The translations under genes were made by a program, and so were the position numbers. Shown here piece by piece: positions 18,001 through 27,739 of a stretch of 64,000 nt of DNA. The DNA lies in the NCBI GenBank assembly GCA_028282885.1, contig JANQGX010000059.1, positions 1 to 64,000 of the forward strand, in the 5' to 3' direction. Source of the stretch: SAR324 cluster bacterium (GTDB taxonomy: Bacteria; SAR324; XYD2-FULL-50-16). The notes under the pieces are model-generated. The model saw only the letters and a list, made by a program, of their open reading frames with translations, searched no databases and was not told where the DNA came from. Within the stretch, counting starts at the first letter, position 1, and each line of letters starts with the position of its first letter.

Positions 18001-18491
18001 ACCTGTTTGTCGTTGAGCCAGCCTTACCGAGCGAGGCAGAGCATATCGTCCGTGTCAGGAACGATGCCATTCGCACTTCAGCAAGACCCTATTATTCAGA
18101 TGAAATGCTTGAGGAATGGGCCAATCCCGATAGTGATAGTCTTCGGACCAGGTTTCTGGAAGCCATTCAACACGAAATGAAGATTGTCATTACGCTCAAG
18201 ACCGGGAACCGAATCATCGGGTTTGGGATTGTTGATACAACCAGGTCTTACCTGGGAGCCGTTTATGTGGATCCCGCCTGGGGACGAAAGGGAGTTGGCG
18301 GGAAAATCCTTGAGGAACTGGAATCCTCGGCTGTTGATAAGGGTCTTGATCACCTGGTACTGAATGCATCGTTGAATTCTCATATCTTTTATGAAAAAAA
18401 TGGGTATGAAACAATAGAAAAAGGCTTTCATGTTTTGCAGTCCGGTCGAAAAATGGAGTGCATAAAGATGAAAAAATGCCTGAAAGGCTGA
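17997..18491 (+). CDS. GNAT-family N-acetyltransferase
   Basis: The 164-residue protein shows the GNAT core: VYVDPAWGRKGVGGKILEELE is the acetyl-CoA-binding motif A, followed by LVLNASLNSHIFYEKNGYE. The substrate is unknown. I start at ATG 17997, which overlaps the rubredoxin stop in an ATGA arrangement, giving translational coupling. An in-frame start at 17949 would run inside the rubredoxin gene and is unlikely. Confidence 0.9.
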   Translation: MNLFVVEPALPSEAEHIVRVRNDAIRTSARPYYSDEMLEEWANPDSDSLRTRFLEAIQHEMKIVITLKTGNRIIGFGIVDTTRSYLGAVYVDPAWGRKGVGGKILEELESSAVDKGLDHLVLNASLNSHIFYEKNGYETIEKGFHVLQSGRKMECIKMKKCLKG

Positions 18492-18542
18492 CTTCACTTT
18501 CAATTCCGAGCCTGTTTTGCTTAACCAATCAAAGGAGATCGT

Positions 18543-18968
18543 ATGCCTGATACTCAAGTCGGAAAAGCCAGTTGCCTCTGCGGCTCAGTCCAAATCACCG
18601 CCGGGGAAATGAGTAAAAGCATGGGTGCCTGTCATTGCGAAATGTGTCGTAAATGGAGCGGAGGCCCTTATCTGAATGTCTTTTGCGGAACCAGCGTTGA
18701 ATTCAGCGGTGAAGAGTTTATCACTGTTTTCGACTCCTCTCCCTGGGCGGAGAGGGGATTCTGCAAGAAATGCGGTAGCAACCTGTTTTACCGGGTGAAA
18801 TCGAATCAGATTTATCACCTGCCGATTGGAATTTTTGATTCCTTTGAAGAGATGAAATTCAGGAATCAGATTTTTATCGATAAAAAACCGGGATACTATG
18901 ATTTTGCCAATAAAACGGAAAATATGACCGAGGCCGAAGTGTTCGCCAAATACGGTCCTTCCAAATAA
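18543..18968 (+). CDS. GFA/CENP-V-family zinc protein
   Basis: The 141-residue protein has the GFA-fold zinc cysteines: CLCGSVQ, ACHCEMCRKWSGGP and FCKKCGSNLFYR. The family was named for glutathione-dependent formaldehyde activation, but most members have no proven activity. AAAGGAG stands before the ATG. The gene lies 20 bases upstream of deoD. Confidence 0.9.
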   Translation: MPDTQVGKASCLCGSVQITAGEMSKSMGACHCEMCRKWSGGPYLNVFCGTSVEFSGEEFITVFDSSPWAERGFCKKCGSNLFYRVKSNQIYHLPIGIFDSFEEMKFRNQIFIDKKPGYYDFANKTENMTEAEVFAKYGPSK

Positions 18969-18988
18969 CACTCCAGAGGAGGATTCAA

Positions 18989-19690
18989 TTGAGTATACAT
19001 ATCGGTGCCAAAAAGGGTGAAATTGCTCCAACTGTGCTAATACCGGGTGATCCCATGAGAGCAAAGCACTTTGCCGAAACCCTGCTGCAGGATGCCGCAT
19101 GCTTCAACCAAGTGCGCGGTATGCTGGGGTATACGGGTTCGTACAATGGAAAAGCGGTTTCCATCATGGGTTCGGGCATGGGGATGCCGACGTTATCAAT
19201 CTATATCAATGAACTGGTAAACGAGTACGATGTAAAAACCCTGATCCGGGTGGGAACTTGCGGAGCATTGCAACCGTACCTCAAAGTAGGTGATATTGTG
19301 ATCCCCATGTCTTCTTCCACCAATTCCGGCATCAACCGGTTGAGATTTAACGGAATGGACTATGCCCCAACCGCCAGCTTCAACCTTTTGATGAAAGCCT
19401 ATGAAGCAGCCAGACAACGCACTGAACGGGTTTTTGTGGGAGGTATGTTTGCGTCTGACCTGTTCTACCAGGATGATCCCGAATGGTGGAAGATCTGGGC
19501 GGAATACGGAGCACTGGTCTGTGAAATGGAAACTTCTGCTCTATATACCCTGGCCGCCAAGTTTAAGGTGGATGCTCTATCCATTTTGACAGTAAGCGAC
19601 AGTTTGGTGACCGGAGAAAGCTCCTCCGCTGAGCAACGGGAGAAGGACTTTCCGATCATGGCTGAAATTGCCCTGGATATCGCTACTTGA
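18989..19690 (+). CDS. deoD: Purine-nucleoside phosphorylase DeoD
   Basis: The 233-residue enzyme follows hexameric bacterial PNP: HIGAKKGEIAPTVLIPGDPMRAKHFAETLL, GSGMGMPTLSIY, RVGTCGALQ, VCEMETSALY for ribose binding and LTVSDSLVTGE with the catalytic aspartate. It cleaves purine nucleosides with phosphate to the base and ribose 1-phosphate. The start is a TTG at 18989, supported by AGAGGAGG six bases upstream. Confidence 0.96.
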   Translation: MSIHIGAKKGEIAPTVLIPGDPMRAKHFAETLLQDAACFNQVRGMLGYTGSYNGKAVSIMGSGMGMPTLSIYINELVNEYDVKTLIRVGTCGALQPYLKVGDIVIPMSSSTNSGINRLRFNGMDYAPTASFNLLMKAYEAARQRTERVFVGGMFASDLFYQDDPEWWKIWAEYGALVCEMETSALYTLAAKFKVDALSILTVSDSLVTGESSSAEQREKDFPIMAEIALDIAT

Positions 19691-19739
19691 TTGATACTAA
19701 CAATATTTACCTTATTTCCCTATTTCAGAGGATGATTCC

Positions 19740-20285
19740 ATGAAAAGTGATATCAGAATTGAAAAAGCCGTTGAAAGTGATCTCGAAGCCATTTCCTCCA
19801 TACATGAAGCTGCCTTCGAAGAGGAGGATGTTGCCGGACTAACCCGCGATCTGTTGGATGATGAAAGTGCCCAGCCCCGGATTTCGTTGCTTGCTGTCCA
19901 AGACCAACAACCGATTGGTCACATATTGTTCACCCGTGCACAAATTGGGGGAGACAAGGATCTTACCGCATCAATACTGGCTCCTTTGGGAGTGATACCG
20001 GAACATCAGAAGAAAGGTATTGGCGGATTGCTTATCCGGAAAGGTCTGCAACTGCTTTCCGAATCCGCTGTGGATCTGGTATTTGTGCTGGGACACATTG
20101 AGTATTACCCTCGTTTCGGATTTATCCCGGCCGCAAAACAGGGACTGATTGCTCCCTATCCAATCCCCGAAGAGGTAGCTGATGCCTGGATGGTGCAGGA
20201 ATTACGGCCCGGTGTGCTGGGCAAGTGCCAGGGAAAAATCATATGTGCCCGGGCAATGGACAAGCCCGAACATTGGCAGGAATAG
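19740..20285 (+). CDS. GNAT-family N-acetyltransferase, YhbS-like
   Basis: The 181-residue protein opens with the GNAT N-terminal pattern IEKAVESDLEAISSIHEAAF and has LAPLGVIPEHQKKGIGGLLIRKGLQ as acetyl-CoA site, then VLGHIEYYPRFGFIPA. The latter is typical of YhbS-type acetyltransferases. A ribosome-binding site (AGAGGA) precedes the ATG. Substrate unknown. Confidence 0.9.
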   Translation: MKSDIRIEKAVESDLEAISSIHEAAFEEEDVAGLTRDLLDDESAQPRISLLAVQDQQPIGHILFTRAQIGGDKDLTASILAPLGVIPEHQKKGIGGLLIRKGLQLLSESAVDLVFVLGHIEYYPRFGFIPAAKQGLIAPYPIPEEVADAWMVQELRPGVLGKCQGKIICARAMDKPEHWQE

Positions 20286-20288
20286 CTA

Positions 20289-21032
20289 TTATACCAGCGA
20301 ATTGACCGCAAGATAACCTCCCAGAACCAAAAGCGATACAAAAAAGATAAGACGAAACCTTTTTTCAGAAAGCCCGATTCTGATTCGACGTCCGAGTACC
20401 ATTCCAATTATCGCGGGAATCAATGCCGCAGATGAGAGAATTCCGTGCTCGGTGTTTAGAAATTGATTCTGATGCAGAGCAAGACCAAGAGCGACAGTAG
20501 AAATCGTAAACAACATGCCCATAGCCTGAATCAACTCATCCCGTTTTAAATCGATAGCCTGCAGATACATCACGCCGGGAACGACAAATGATCCTGTCAT
20601 TCCTGTCAGAATACCATTAACCACACCTAGGACAATCCCGAAAGGGGTGACCTGTGATTCGGTGATTTGAATTCTGATTCCCCCGAGGCTGATCGCCGAA
20701 TAAATGATCAGCAGGCCTCCCAGAAGAGCTGAAAGCAATGACAGGTTTAACCGAGTCAGGCTCATGGAACCGATGGATACGGTTACTCCTGCCATCAGGA
20801 TAAACGGCCAGATTCGCAAAATGACCTTTTTCCCGTTTCCTCCAATCAACGCCTGCCAGACATTGGTTACAAACGAGGGAATCAGCAATAACGCCATGGC
20901 GGTCGGTAAATCGATAGCGACAGTGAGAATCGCAAGACTGACTGTAGGCAATCCGAGCCCGATAATTCCCTTGACCATACCGGCAAGAACAAAAGTAGAG
21001 ATAATGATAACCAGTGAGTAAGTATCAAACAT
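20289..21032 (-). CDS. TauE/SafE-family membrane exporter
   Basis: The 247-residue protein is almost entirely hydrophobic, with about seven to eight membrane segments. It carries the two TauE/SafE half-repeats: VKGIIGLGLPTVSLAIL near the N-terminus and VNGILTGMTGSFVVPGVMYLQ in the middle. Members move sulfite, sulfoacetate or other organosulfonates out of the cell. It converges on the acetyltransferase with a gap of three bases. Confidence 0.9.
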   Translation of the reverse strand: MFDTYSLVIIISTFVLAGMVKGIIGLGLPTVSLAILTVAIDLPTAMALLLIPSFVTNVWQALIGGNGKKVILRIWPFILMAGVTVSIGSMSLTRLNLSLLSALLGGLLIIYSAISLGGIRIQITESQVTPFGIVLGVVNGILTGMTGSFVVPGVMYLQAIDLKRDELIQAMGMLFTISTVALGLALHQNQFLNTEHGILSSAALIPAIIGMVLGRRIRIGLSEKRFRLIFFVSLLVLGGYLAVNSLV

Positions 21033-21327
21033 ATTGGATCAGGAAAGTGTTGATGTGATATATTTGCACATAAAACCAAACGATTTCTCCATGATAGAGT
21101 ATATCACCCGTTATCGCAAAACCAAACCGATCCCCGGCAATAAAAAGACCAATACGCTTGAAAAACATGACAGGTGGCCCCCAGCCTCCCCTCTTCCTCA
21201 CAATTTTCAAACAATTCCTGAATACTGATCTAACCAAAACCTTACAGAATATTTAACTTCAAAAAACACATTGCTGACGAAAAAAGCCGATAATTGATTC
21301 AGCAGATCAAAAGCGCAACCCAACCTA
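21033..21327. other. Divergent intergenic region, about 300 bases
   Basis: This AT-rich gap separates the TauE gene from the response-regulator kinase gene. It should contain both promoters. I see no coding frame or RNA with support. Confidence 0.4.
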
Positions 21328-22569
21328 ATGATGCCCAAAACCGCATCGGTTGCCATTCCAGCCAATCAGTTTCCATTGAACAAATCAATATCTAACAAAA
21401 TGAAATCAATTTTATATACCCGCGATTTCAACGAGAAGCCGCATTTTCTAATGGATAAGGGAGAATTAAATCAAAAGAGAATCCTGGTTGTCGATGATGA
21501 AGAGGAGATTGTCGAAATGTTGAAGATCAACCTGGAAAGGAAAAACTACCGGGTTAGCTCAGCTTATAACGGCAAACAAGCAATTGATCTGGTACATCAA
21601 ACGCCTCCGGACTTGATTCTCCTTGATTTCATGCTTCCGGCATACAGCGGTCCCGAAGTGGCTGACAAGTTGAAAACCATGCCTGCTACTGCGGACATAC
21701 CCATCATTTTCCTGACAGCCAGGAGTGATAACGACAGTATCATAACCGGTTTAAAGACAGGGGCAGCCGACTATATAACCAAACCGTTTAACATCAGTGA
21801 GTTGTTGGTAAGGATTGAGACCCAACTGAAACTAAAAGATGCCTTGGACAAACTGAAACAAACCGAGAATGAACTGAGAATCGTTAATGATATCAAGGAT
21901 AAATTCTTTACCGTCTTTATTCATGATATCAGACAACCCATCCATTCCCTCAATGGATTCATCAGGATTCTGCATGATCGTTACGACCGCATGGAGGAGG
22001 AAAAAAGAGTATCCGTCGTCCAGACCATAAAAGACAGTTCGATGCATCTGCAGAATCTCATTGAAAACATGTTGCAATGGTCGCAGATTCAAAGCGGCTT
22101 GTTTGAATGGACCCCCCAGTCATTTAACCTGTGGGAACTCATAGCCATATCAGAAAACCTCTTTGCCGAAGAGATCAGGCAGAAAGGGATCAACATTACT
22201 ATCGATATCGATGATTCCATTCACGTTTATGCTGATAAATCCATGGTTGGGTCTATTATCCGCAATCTGCTGCAAAATGCTATCAAATATACACCGGACA
22301 AGGGATTCATTCAGGTCTGCTCTCAACGAATCGGCAAATTCGAACAGATCACCATTTCGGATTCGGGAGTGGGAATCAGAGCAGAAGACCTCAAGGAGAT
22401 CTTTGACCTCAAACAACGCCATTCAACAACAGGACTACATGGAGAGAAGGGTTCCGGAATGGGACTGGCCCTCTGTAATGAGTTTGTAATGATCAACGGA
22501 GGCGAAATGTCTGTTGAAAGCACCCCGGGAGCAGGATCGGATTTCAGGTTTACCTTGCCCCTTGCCTGA
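21328..22569 (+). CDS. Receiver domain-histidine kinase hybrid
   Basis: The protein has a receiver domain (RILVVDDEEEIVEML, phospho-aspartate in LILLDFMLPAYSG, lysine in DYITKPFNI), a coiled linker, HisKA with the histidine in FTVFIHDIRQPIHSL and an HATPase (NLLQNAIKYTP, SDSGVGIRAEDL, GSGMGLALCNEF). It is cytosolic with no membrane segment. The translated frame opens at ATG 21328, but the receiver begins about residue 50, so ATG 21400 or 21451 may be the true start. The EAL-CBS-GGDEF gene follows 89 bases later, suggesting that the receiver-kinase acts upstream of c-di-GMP turnover. Confidence 0.9.
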   Translation: MMPKTASVAIPANQFPLNKSISNKMKSILYTRDFNEKPHFLMDKGELNQKRILVVDDEEEIVEMLKINLERKNYRVSSAYNGKQAIDLVHQTPPDLILLDFMLPAYSGPEVADKLKTMPATADIPIIFLTARSDNDSIITGLKTGAADYITKPFNISELLVRIETQLKLKDALDKLKQTENELRIVNDIKDKFFTVFIHDIRQPIHSLNGFIRILHDRYDRMEEEKRVSVVQTIKDSSMHLQNLIENMLQWSQIQSGLFEWTPQSFNLWELIAISENLFAEEIRQKGINITIDIDDSIHVYADKSMVGSIIRNLLQNAIKYTPDKGFIQVCSQRIGKFEQITISDSGVGIRAEDLKEIFDLKQRHSTTGLHGEKGSGMGLALCNEFVMINGGEMSVESTPGAGSDFRFTLPLA

Positions 22570-22658
22570 CCGAAAGCCGGTTCATCATATGGCTGTCTCC
22601 AATTGGCCGGATAGACAGTCACAAACCTGTTTTATCGTAATTCAATTAGGGTTGGAGA

Positions 22659-24503
22659 ATGAAATACCAAACACAGACAAATATACAAGAAGTCGTCAAC
22701 TTCCTGGATTATGCTTTTCAACCCATCGTCAACATCCACACCGGAATCTGCTACGGTTATGAAGCCCTGTTACGGAATACGGATAAGATAGGTTTTAAAA
22801 CTATCGACCAGTTTTTTGACCTGCTGTTTCTTAACGGTCAATTGAGCAAGATTGATTCCCTACTCAGGGCAAAAGCGATCGCCAGGTTCTCCGAACTCCC
22901 TTCCAATCGTCAGGTCAAGTTGTTTTACAACCTTGATAACCGCTTGTTCCTCTCCGACAACGACCTGGCGAAAGAGACCATTATGTTGCTGCAGAGTCAC
23001 GGATTGAAGTGGGAACATATCTGTTTTGAGATCTCGGAAAAAAATGAACTCCCTGATATTGAGGTGCTGAAAAAGAATCACGAGATTTTTCGCACCCGCC
23101 AGGTGAAAATCGCCATTGATGATTGTGGTACAGGGTTTTCCGGCCTCCAGACCCTCTACGACACCGAACCCAACCTGATTAAGATCGATCGTTTCTTTAT
23201 CCAGGATATCTCCACGGATAACAAGAAACGCCTATTCGTCTCCCTGATTGTTAATTTGGCTCATTTAATGGGAAGCCTGGTGGTTGCCGAGGGGGTGGAG
23301 ACCGAAAAAGAGTTTTTCAGTTGTCGGGACATAGGGTGTGATCTGGTTCAGGGATACTTGGTGCAGAAACCGGTTACCGATTTCAAAGAACTGAAAATCA
23401 GTTATGAACATGTTCATCAACTAAGTATGAGGGACAGGCGAACCAAAAAGGAAAACGACAGAAAACTGATCTATTCGGAACTGGAGATCGTCAAACCTGC
23501 TAAAAATACGGACAGGGTGGTGGATGTCTTTGAGCGGTTTCGAACTCAGCAGGGCGGTTTACTACCGATTATCAACGAGGCGCATGAGCCGGTGGGCATC
23601 ATTAGGGAAAGTGTCTTCAAGGACTATGCTTATTCCAGGTATGGTCGAGACCTGTTGGAGAAGGTATCCCGCAACCAGACTATTGAGGAGTTTATCACTT
23701 ATTTTCCCGTGGCTGAAATACAAACCCCTGTGGAAAAGGTCCTGGAAATCTATTCCCTCAACGAGAACATCGAAGGGATCATTATCACGGATAATCTCAA
23801 ATATGTCGGCTTTTTGAGCGCTCAATCACTGCTGAAAGTCCTGAACGATAAAAATCTGGCGATAGCAAGGGACCTAAATCCGCTGACCAAACTGCCCGGA
23901 AACACCCTGATACATGAATTCATCTCCAACTCCCTGCAGAATCAAACCACCCGGTATAGCCTCATCTACTTCGATTTCGACAATTTTAAAGCCTATAATG
24001 ACCGCTACGGGTTCCGCCAGGGTGACAGGGCTTTGCACCTTTTTGCCCAGATTCTCACTCGAAAAACGAGCGGTTCCGACAGCTTTATCGGTCATATAGG
24101 AGGCGATGATTTCTTTCTCGGCATGAAGAATCAAACCGAGGAGAGCGCCCTGGCTCTCGTTCGCCAGATTGTCGGTAGCTTTGAAAAAGATGTGGAGAGT
24201 TTTTATGACAGGGAAACCCTGAAAAAAGGGTGTATTGTCGGCAAGGATCGAAGCGGAAAGTTGCAGTGCTTTCCCCTCATGACCATCAGTTCCGTTGTTA
24301 TCACCCTCCCGGATAACCGGGATCGGATGTTTTCCTTCGAAGATATCAGCAACCTGATTGCCGTCATGAAGAAGAGATCAAAGGCCTGTGAAAGCCGAAT
24401 TTGCCATTTAAATCTAAATGACATTGCCAAACAGCCATTCATCGGTTTTGACTTTATCGAAACGCATTTAAACAACTCAACCTGTCTGGCACCCCACCAA
24501 TAG
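22659..24503 (+). CDS. EAL-CBS-GGDEF c-di-GMP turnover protein
   Basis: The 614-residue protein has domains in the uncommon order phosphodiesterase first. The EAL domain (about 12-245) contains YEALLRN, NLDNRLF, FEISEKN, IAIDDCGTGFSG and VAEGVET, so the metal-binding residues appear present. A CBS pair (about 285-400) follows; it resembles the N-terminal region of the kinase at 43239-45587. The GGDEF domain (about 408-590) begins LTKLPGN and has GGDDF in place of GGDEF. EAL probably degrades c-di-GMP; cyclase activity with GGDDF is uncertain. CBS domains may sense adenylates. Confidence 0.93.
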   Translation: MKYQTQTNIQEVVNFLDYAFQPIVNIHTGICYGYEALLRNTDKIGFKTIDQFFDLLFLNGQLSKIDSLLRAKAIARFSELPSNRQVKLFYNLDNRLFLSDNDLAKETIMLLQSHGLKWEHICFEISEKNELPDIEVLKKNHEIFRTRQVKIAIDDCGTGFSGLQTLYDTEPNLIKIDRFFIQDISTDNKKRLFVSLIVNLAHLMGSLVVAEGVETEKEFFSCRDIGCDLVQGYLVQKPVTDFKELKISYEHVHQLSMRDRRTKKENDRKLIYSELEIVKPAKNTDRVVDVFERFRTQQGGLLPIINEAHEPVGIIRESVFKDYAYSRYGRDLLEKVSRNQTIEEFITYFPVAEIQTPVEKVLEIYSLNENIEGIIITDNLKYVGFLSAQSLLKVLNDKNLAIARDLNPLTKLPGNTLIHEFISNSLQNQTTRYSLIYFDFDNFKAYNDRYGFRQGDRALHLFAQILTRKTSGSDSFIGHIGGDDFFLGMKNQTEESALALVRQIVGSFEKDVESFYDRETLKKGCIVGKDRSGKLQCFPLMTISSVVITLPDNRDRMFSFEDISNLIAVMKKRSKACESRICHLNLNDIAKQPFIGFDFIETHLNNSTCLAPHQ

Positions 24504-24785
24504 ATTCTCTGTAGATCATTCCAATTTCACGATAAAACAGACGATTCAAAGCGGATCACCTTATACCTCCCGTTATTGTTGGCTTAAGACTCTATCAATT
24601 AACACAATCCTAATCCGCATCGAATGGAATCCTATTAATCCGGTGATAGCGTGGCCTTAGATAAAGAGATAGGAAACTCATTCGAGAACACTAATGATAG
24701 AACTGCCCCTTCCCCCTATTCCCACTCTGCTTGCTTTCACAGCATTGCTTTCTAATCCTGCGACCCTTTTCAGAGGAACTGACAA

Positions 24786-27662
24786 ATGATGGATAAAAAT
24801 TCATTTCAACATCAAATCCGGGAAAAATATCAAAACCTGTTGGATCGACATAGTCGGATGATACCCGAAGGGGAAAGACTGAAAATCGATCTTCACTGCC
24901 ACGACGAAAACAGCGATATAACGGATGAGCTGTTGGGCAGAATTCTCAGGGTTCCCGAGACCTGGATCAAAACAGCGGACCTGGTGCATTCGCTTAAAGT
25001 CGCTGGTTGTCATGCATTTACCATTACCAATCATAACAATGCTCGTTCCTGCTGGAAGCTGTTGGACAAGGGCGAGGATATTCTCGTTGGAGCCGAATTC
25101 ACTTGCACGGCTCCGGAGTACGATAACAGAATTCATGTTCTCACATATGGTTTTACACCCGAGCAGGAGGTCAAGCTCAATAAATACAGAACCAATCTTT
25201 ACCAGTTCATGACCTATGCCGCGGAGCACAATTTGCCAACCATACTCCCCCACCCCCTCTTCTTCTATTCGCGGAAGCCCTTTCCCGGTCTGGAGTTTTT
25301 TGAAAAACTGGTACTGCTTTTTGAAAGATTCGAGGTGATGAACGGACAACGCGATATCTGGCAGAATCTACTGACCTGGGAGTTTTTGAGTAATCTGGAT
25401 GAGGAGAAGATCGATCACTGGAGCAAAAAGCACAATCTTAATCCCCACAATTTCTGCAGGCATCCCTATCGAAAAACCCTGACCGGCGGATCCGACGATC
25501 ACATGAGCTTTTTTGCAGGAACCTGCGGAAGCTACTTGCATGTTCCCAATCTCAAGAGTCGACTGGTTCATGAAAAGCCTTCCGAGATCGCATTGGATGT
25601 TCTCAGGGACGGATTTATCTCGCCATACGGTCATGTCGGAAACCAAGAAAAACTCCATGTGGCTCTTCTGGATTATCTTAGTCAATTGACCCTTAATATG
25701 AAGGAGCCCGGATTGTTGAGGATGTTCCTGCATCACGGCACCTTGCGGGACAAGCTGTATTGCCTGGCCGCTTCCAATATCATCCAGGAATTAAAACGTC
25801 ATCGGTTCACCACTTTCTTCTTCAAGACCCTGCATGAGTCCCTGAACGGCAAAAAACCGGGGATCCTGAAAAAATTCCGGGTCACACCCGACTTTAAACC
25901 GATCATCCATAAAATTGAAGATATCGCCAAAAGCCGGCACATTGACGAAAATACCTACCTGGATTCCATGGGTGACGGGATTCATGATATTTTCAACCAG
26001 CTAAATCGAATCATTGCCAGGAGAATCAATAAGAACACCGAGATTAAAAACGCTTTTGGTGATGACCTGAAGAATGATACCCGCACTCTTATAGAGCGAT
26101 TCGAAATCCCGACCCATTTCCGCAGCCTGTTTGAAGAAGAAGCCGGCAGAGATACGGACGATGTTACCCGTATTCATCTCTCCAAATTTTTTGACCAGTT
26201 GTCTTTTCCGGTCCTGGCCTCCGCTGTAATCGCAGGAACCTCGCTGATCAGCACTCGGTCATTGAATAGTAACAGGAAGTTTCTCAACCAGTTTGCTCAA
26301 AACCTGGGACAACTGCAATATCCTGAAAAAGTACTCTGGCTTACCGACACCCTGCGCGACAAAAATGGTGTCTCCAACTCTCTCAGCGCGAAACTTAAAT
26401 TGGTACAGGAGCATAACCTGAACCTTGATTTTCTGGTATGCAGTGATGAAATCCGGGAGCAGGAGCATCTCAGGGTTGTTAAACCGGTGGGTCGGTTTAC
26501 CTTCCCTAATTATAAGGAACAGACTATCAATGTTCCGGACCTGCTGCAGGTGAAACAGGTGTTCCTGGAAGGCGGGTATGACCGGATTGTCTGTTCAACC
26601 GAATTCATCATGGGGCCAGTTGCCCTGTTTCTGAAAACCTCTTTCAATGTCCCGACTTATTTCTTTTTACACACGGACTGGATGGAATTCATCAAGGGAA
26701 CCACCGCTTTCAAGCCCCAGACCCTGGACAGGGTTCGCCGAATCCTGCGGTTCTTCTATCACCAGTTTGATGGGATTTTCGCCCTTAACAGGGATCATCG
26801 GGATTGGCTTTCGAGCAAGCAGATTCAATACCCGAAAGAGAATATCTATCTCACCTCCCATTGGGTTTCAGAGCTGTTCAAACCCGGGAAAGTGGATCGT
26901 CTGAAAGCTTTTAAAGGAAGAATCGCTGACAACCGATTTGTCCTCCTTTATGCGGGTCGCATCAGCGAGGAGAAAGGAGTGCTCGAACTTCCCGAGATTC
27001 TGAAAAAGATAAGGGTGGGCAATCCCGATGCACAACTGGTTGTCGCCGGGGTCGGACCAGCCGAAAGCAAACTCAGGCAGATGGTACCGGATGCGGTGTT
27101 TCTGGGCTGGGTTGAGAAGCAGGATATGCCACTGCTCTATTCCAGTGCCAGTCTTCTCGTGCTGCCATCCAAATTTGACACCTTCGGTAACGTTATTCTG
27201 GAAGCCATGAGTTGTGGGCTGCCTGTTGCGGCTTATTCCATCAAAGGTCCAAGGGATATCATCGAGAGTTCAAAATACGGAATTCTGGCCGATGATCTTG
27301 AGGACCTGGCAGGTGAAATCGCTGCTATTGCCTGTAATCCGGCAGCCCTGACAACGCTCAGGGACCATGCATTGAACCGAGCCGATTATTTCAGTGTTGA
27401 AAGGATCATGAACCAGTTCCTCCGTGATATCAAACTACCGGACCGACTGAAAACCAAAAATGATGATTTCAAGGATGACATCGGAGTGGAGGAGGCTGTT
27501 CCCGGTCTAATCGGGAATTCGCAGGAATTTAATCCTGCTTTTAATCACAGGCCACAAGGTCTTGAATTTGGAAATTTTGAGAAGCCGGATTTCCTCAGCC
27601 GGCAAAATAGTACTATTCAACGTGACAGATTGAAAACCGACAGCTTGAAAAAGGCTGTCTGA
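24786..27662 (+). CDS. PHP-domain phosphoesterase fused to a GT4 glycosyltransferase
   Basis: This 958-residue protein is a fusion. Residues about 33-270 form a PHP domain with the full metal set: DLHCHDENS, TNHNN, VGAEFTC, LPHPLF and GGSDDH. Residues about 480-890 form a GT-B glycosyltransferase of family GT4: the donor domain has LLYAGRISEEKGVLELPEIL, GWVEKQDMPLLYSSASLLVLPS and KFDTFGNVILEAMSCGLPV. The middle 200 residues are helical and unassigned. Such a protein could add a sugar and hydrolyse a phosphate on one substrate. It is the first gene of the nine-gene cluster ending at 37515, with AGAGGA before the start. Confidence 0.9.
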   Translation: MMDKNSFQHQIREKYQNLLDRHSRMIPEGERLKIDLHCHDENSDITDELLGRILRVPETWIKTADLVHSLKVAGCHAFTITNHNNARSCWKLLDKGEDILVGAEFTCTAPEYDNRIHVLTYGFTPEQEVKLNKYRTNLYQFMTYAAEHNLPTILPHPLFFYSRKPFPGLEFFEKLVLLFERFEVMNGQRDIWQNLLTWEFLSNLDEEKIDHWSKKHNLNPHNFCRHPYRKTLTGGSDDHMSFFAGTCGSYLHVPNLKSRLVHEKPSEIALDVLRDGFISPYGHVGNQEKLHVALLDYLSQLTLNMKEPGLLRMFLHHGTLRDKLYCLAASNIIQELKRHRFTTFFFKTLHESLNGKKPGILKKFRVTPDFKPIIHKIEDIAKSRHIDENTYLDSMGDGIHDIFNQLNRIIARRINKNTEIKNAFGDDLKNDTRTLIERFEIPTHFRSLFEEEAGRDTDDVTRIHLSKFFDQLSFPVLASAVIAGTSLISTRSLNSNRKFLNQFAQNLGQLQYPEKVLWLTDTLRDKNGVSNSLSAKLKLVQEHNLNLDFLVCSDEIREQEHLRVVKPVGRFTFPNYKEQTINVPDLLQVKQVFLEGGYDRIVCSTEFIMGPVALFLKTSFNVPTYFFLHTDWMEFIKGTTAFKPQTLDRVRRILRFFYHQFDGIFALNRDHRDWLSSKQIQYPKENIYLTSHWVSELFKPGKVDRLKAFKGRIADNRFVLLYAGRISEEKGVLELPEILKKIRVGNPDAQLVVAGVGPAESKLRQMVPDAVFLGWVEKQDMPLLYSSASLLVLPSKFDTFGNVILEAMSCGLPVAAYSIKGPRDIIESSKYGILADDLEDLAGEIAAIACNPAALTTLRDHALNRADYFSVERIMNQFLRDIKLPDRLKTKNDDFKDDIGVEEAVPGLIGNSQEFNPAFNHRPQGLEFGNFEKPDFLSRQNSTIQRDRLKTDSLKKAV

Positions 27663-27739
27663 GCTTGTTTCAAAGAGCTTTAATAAACCTGACGGACAAA
27701 TCGATAGCTGCGGTTAGGATTCAGTACGGAGAAAAGTAA

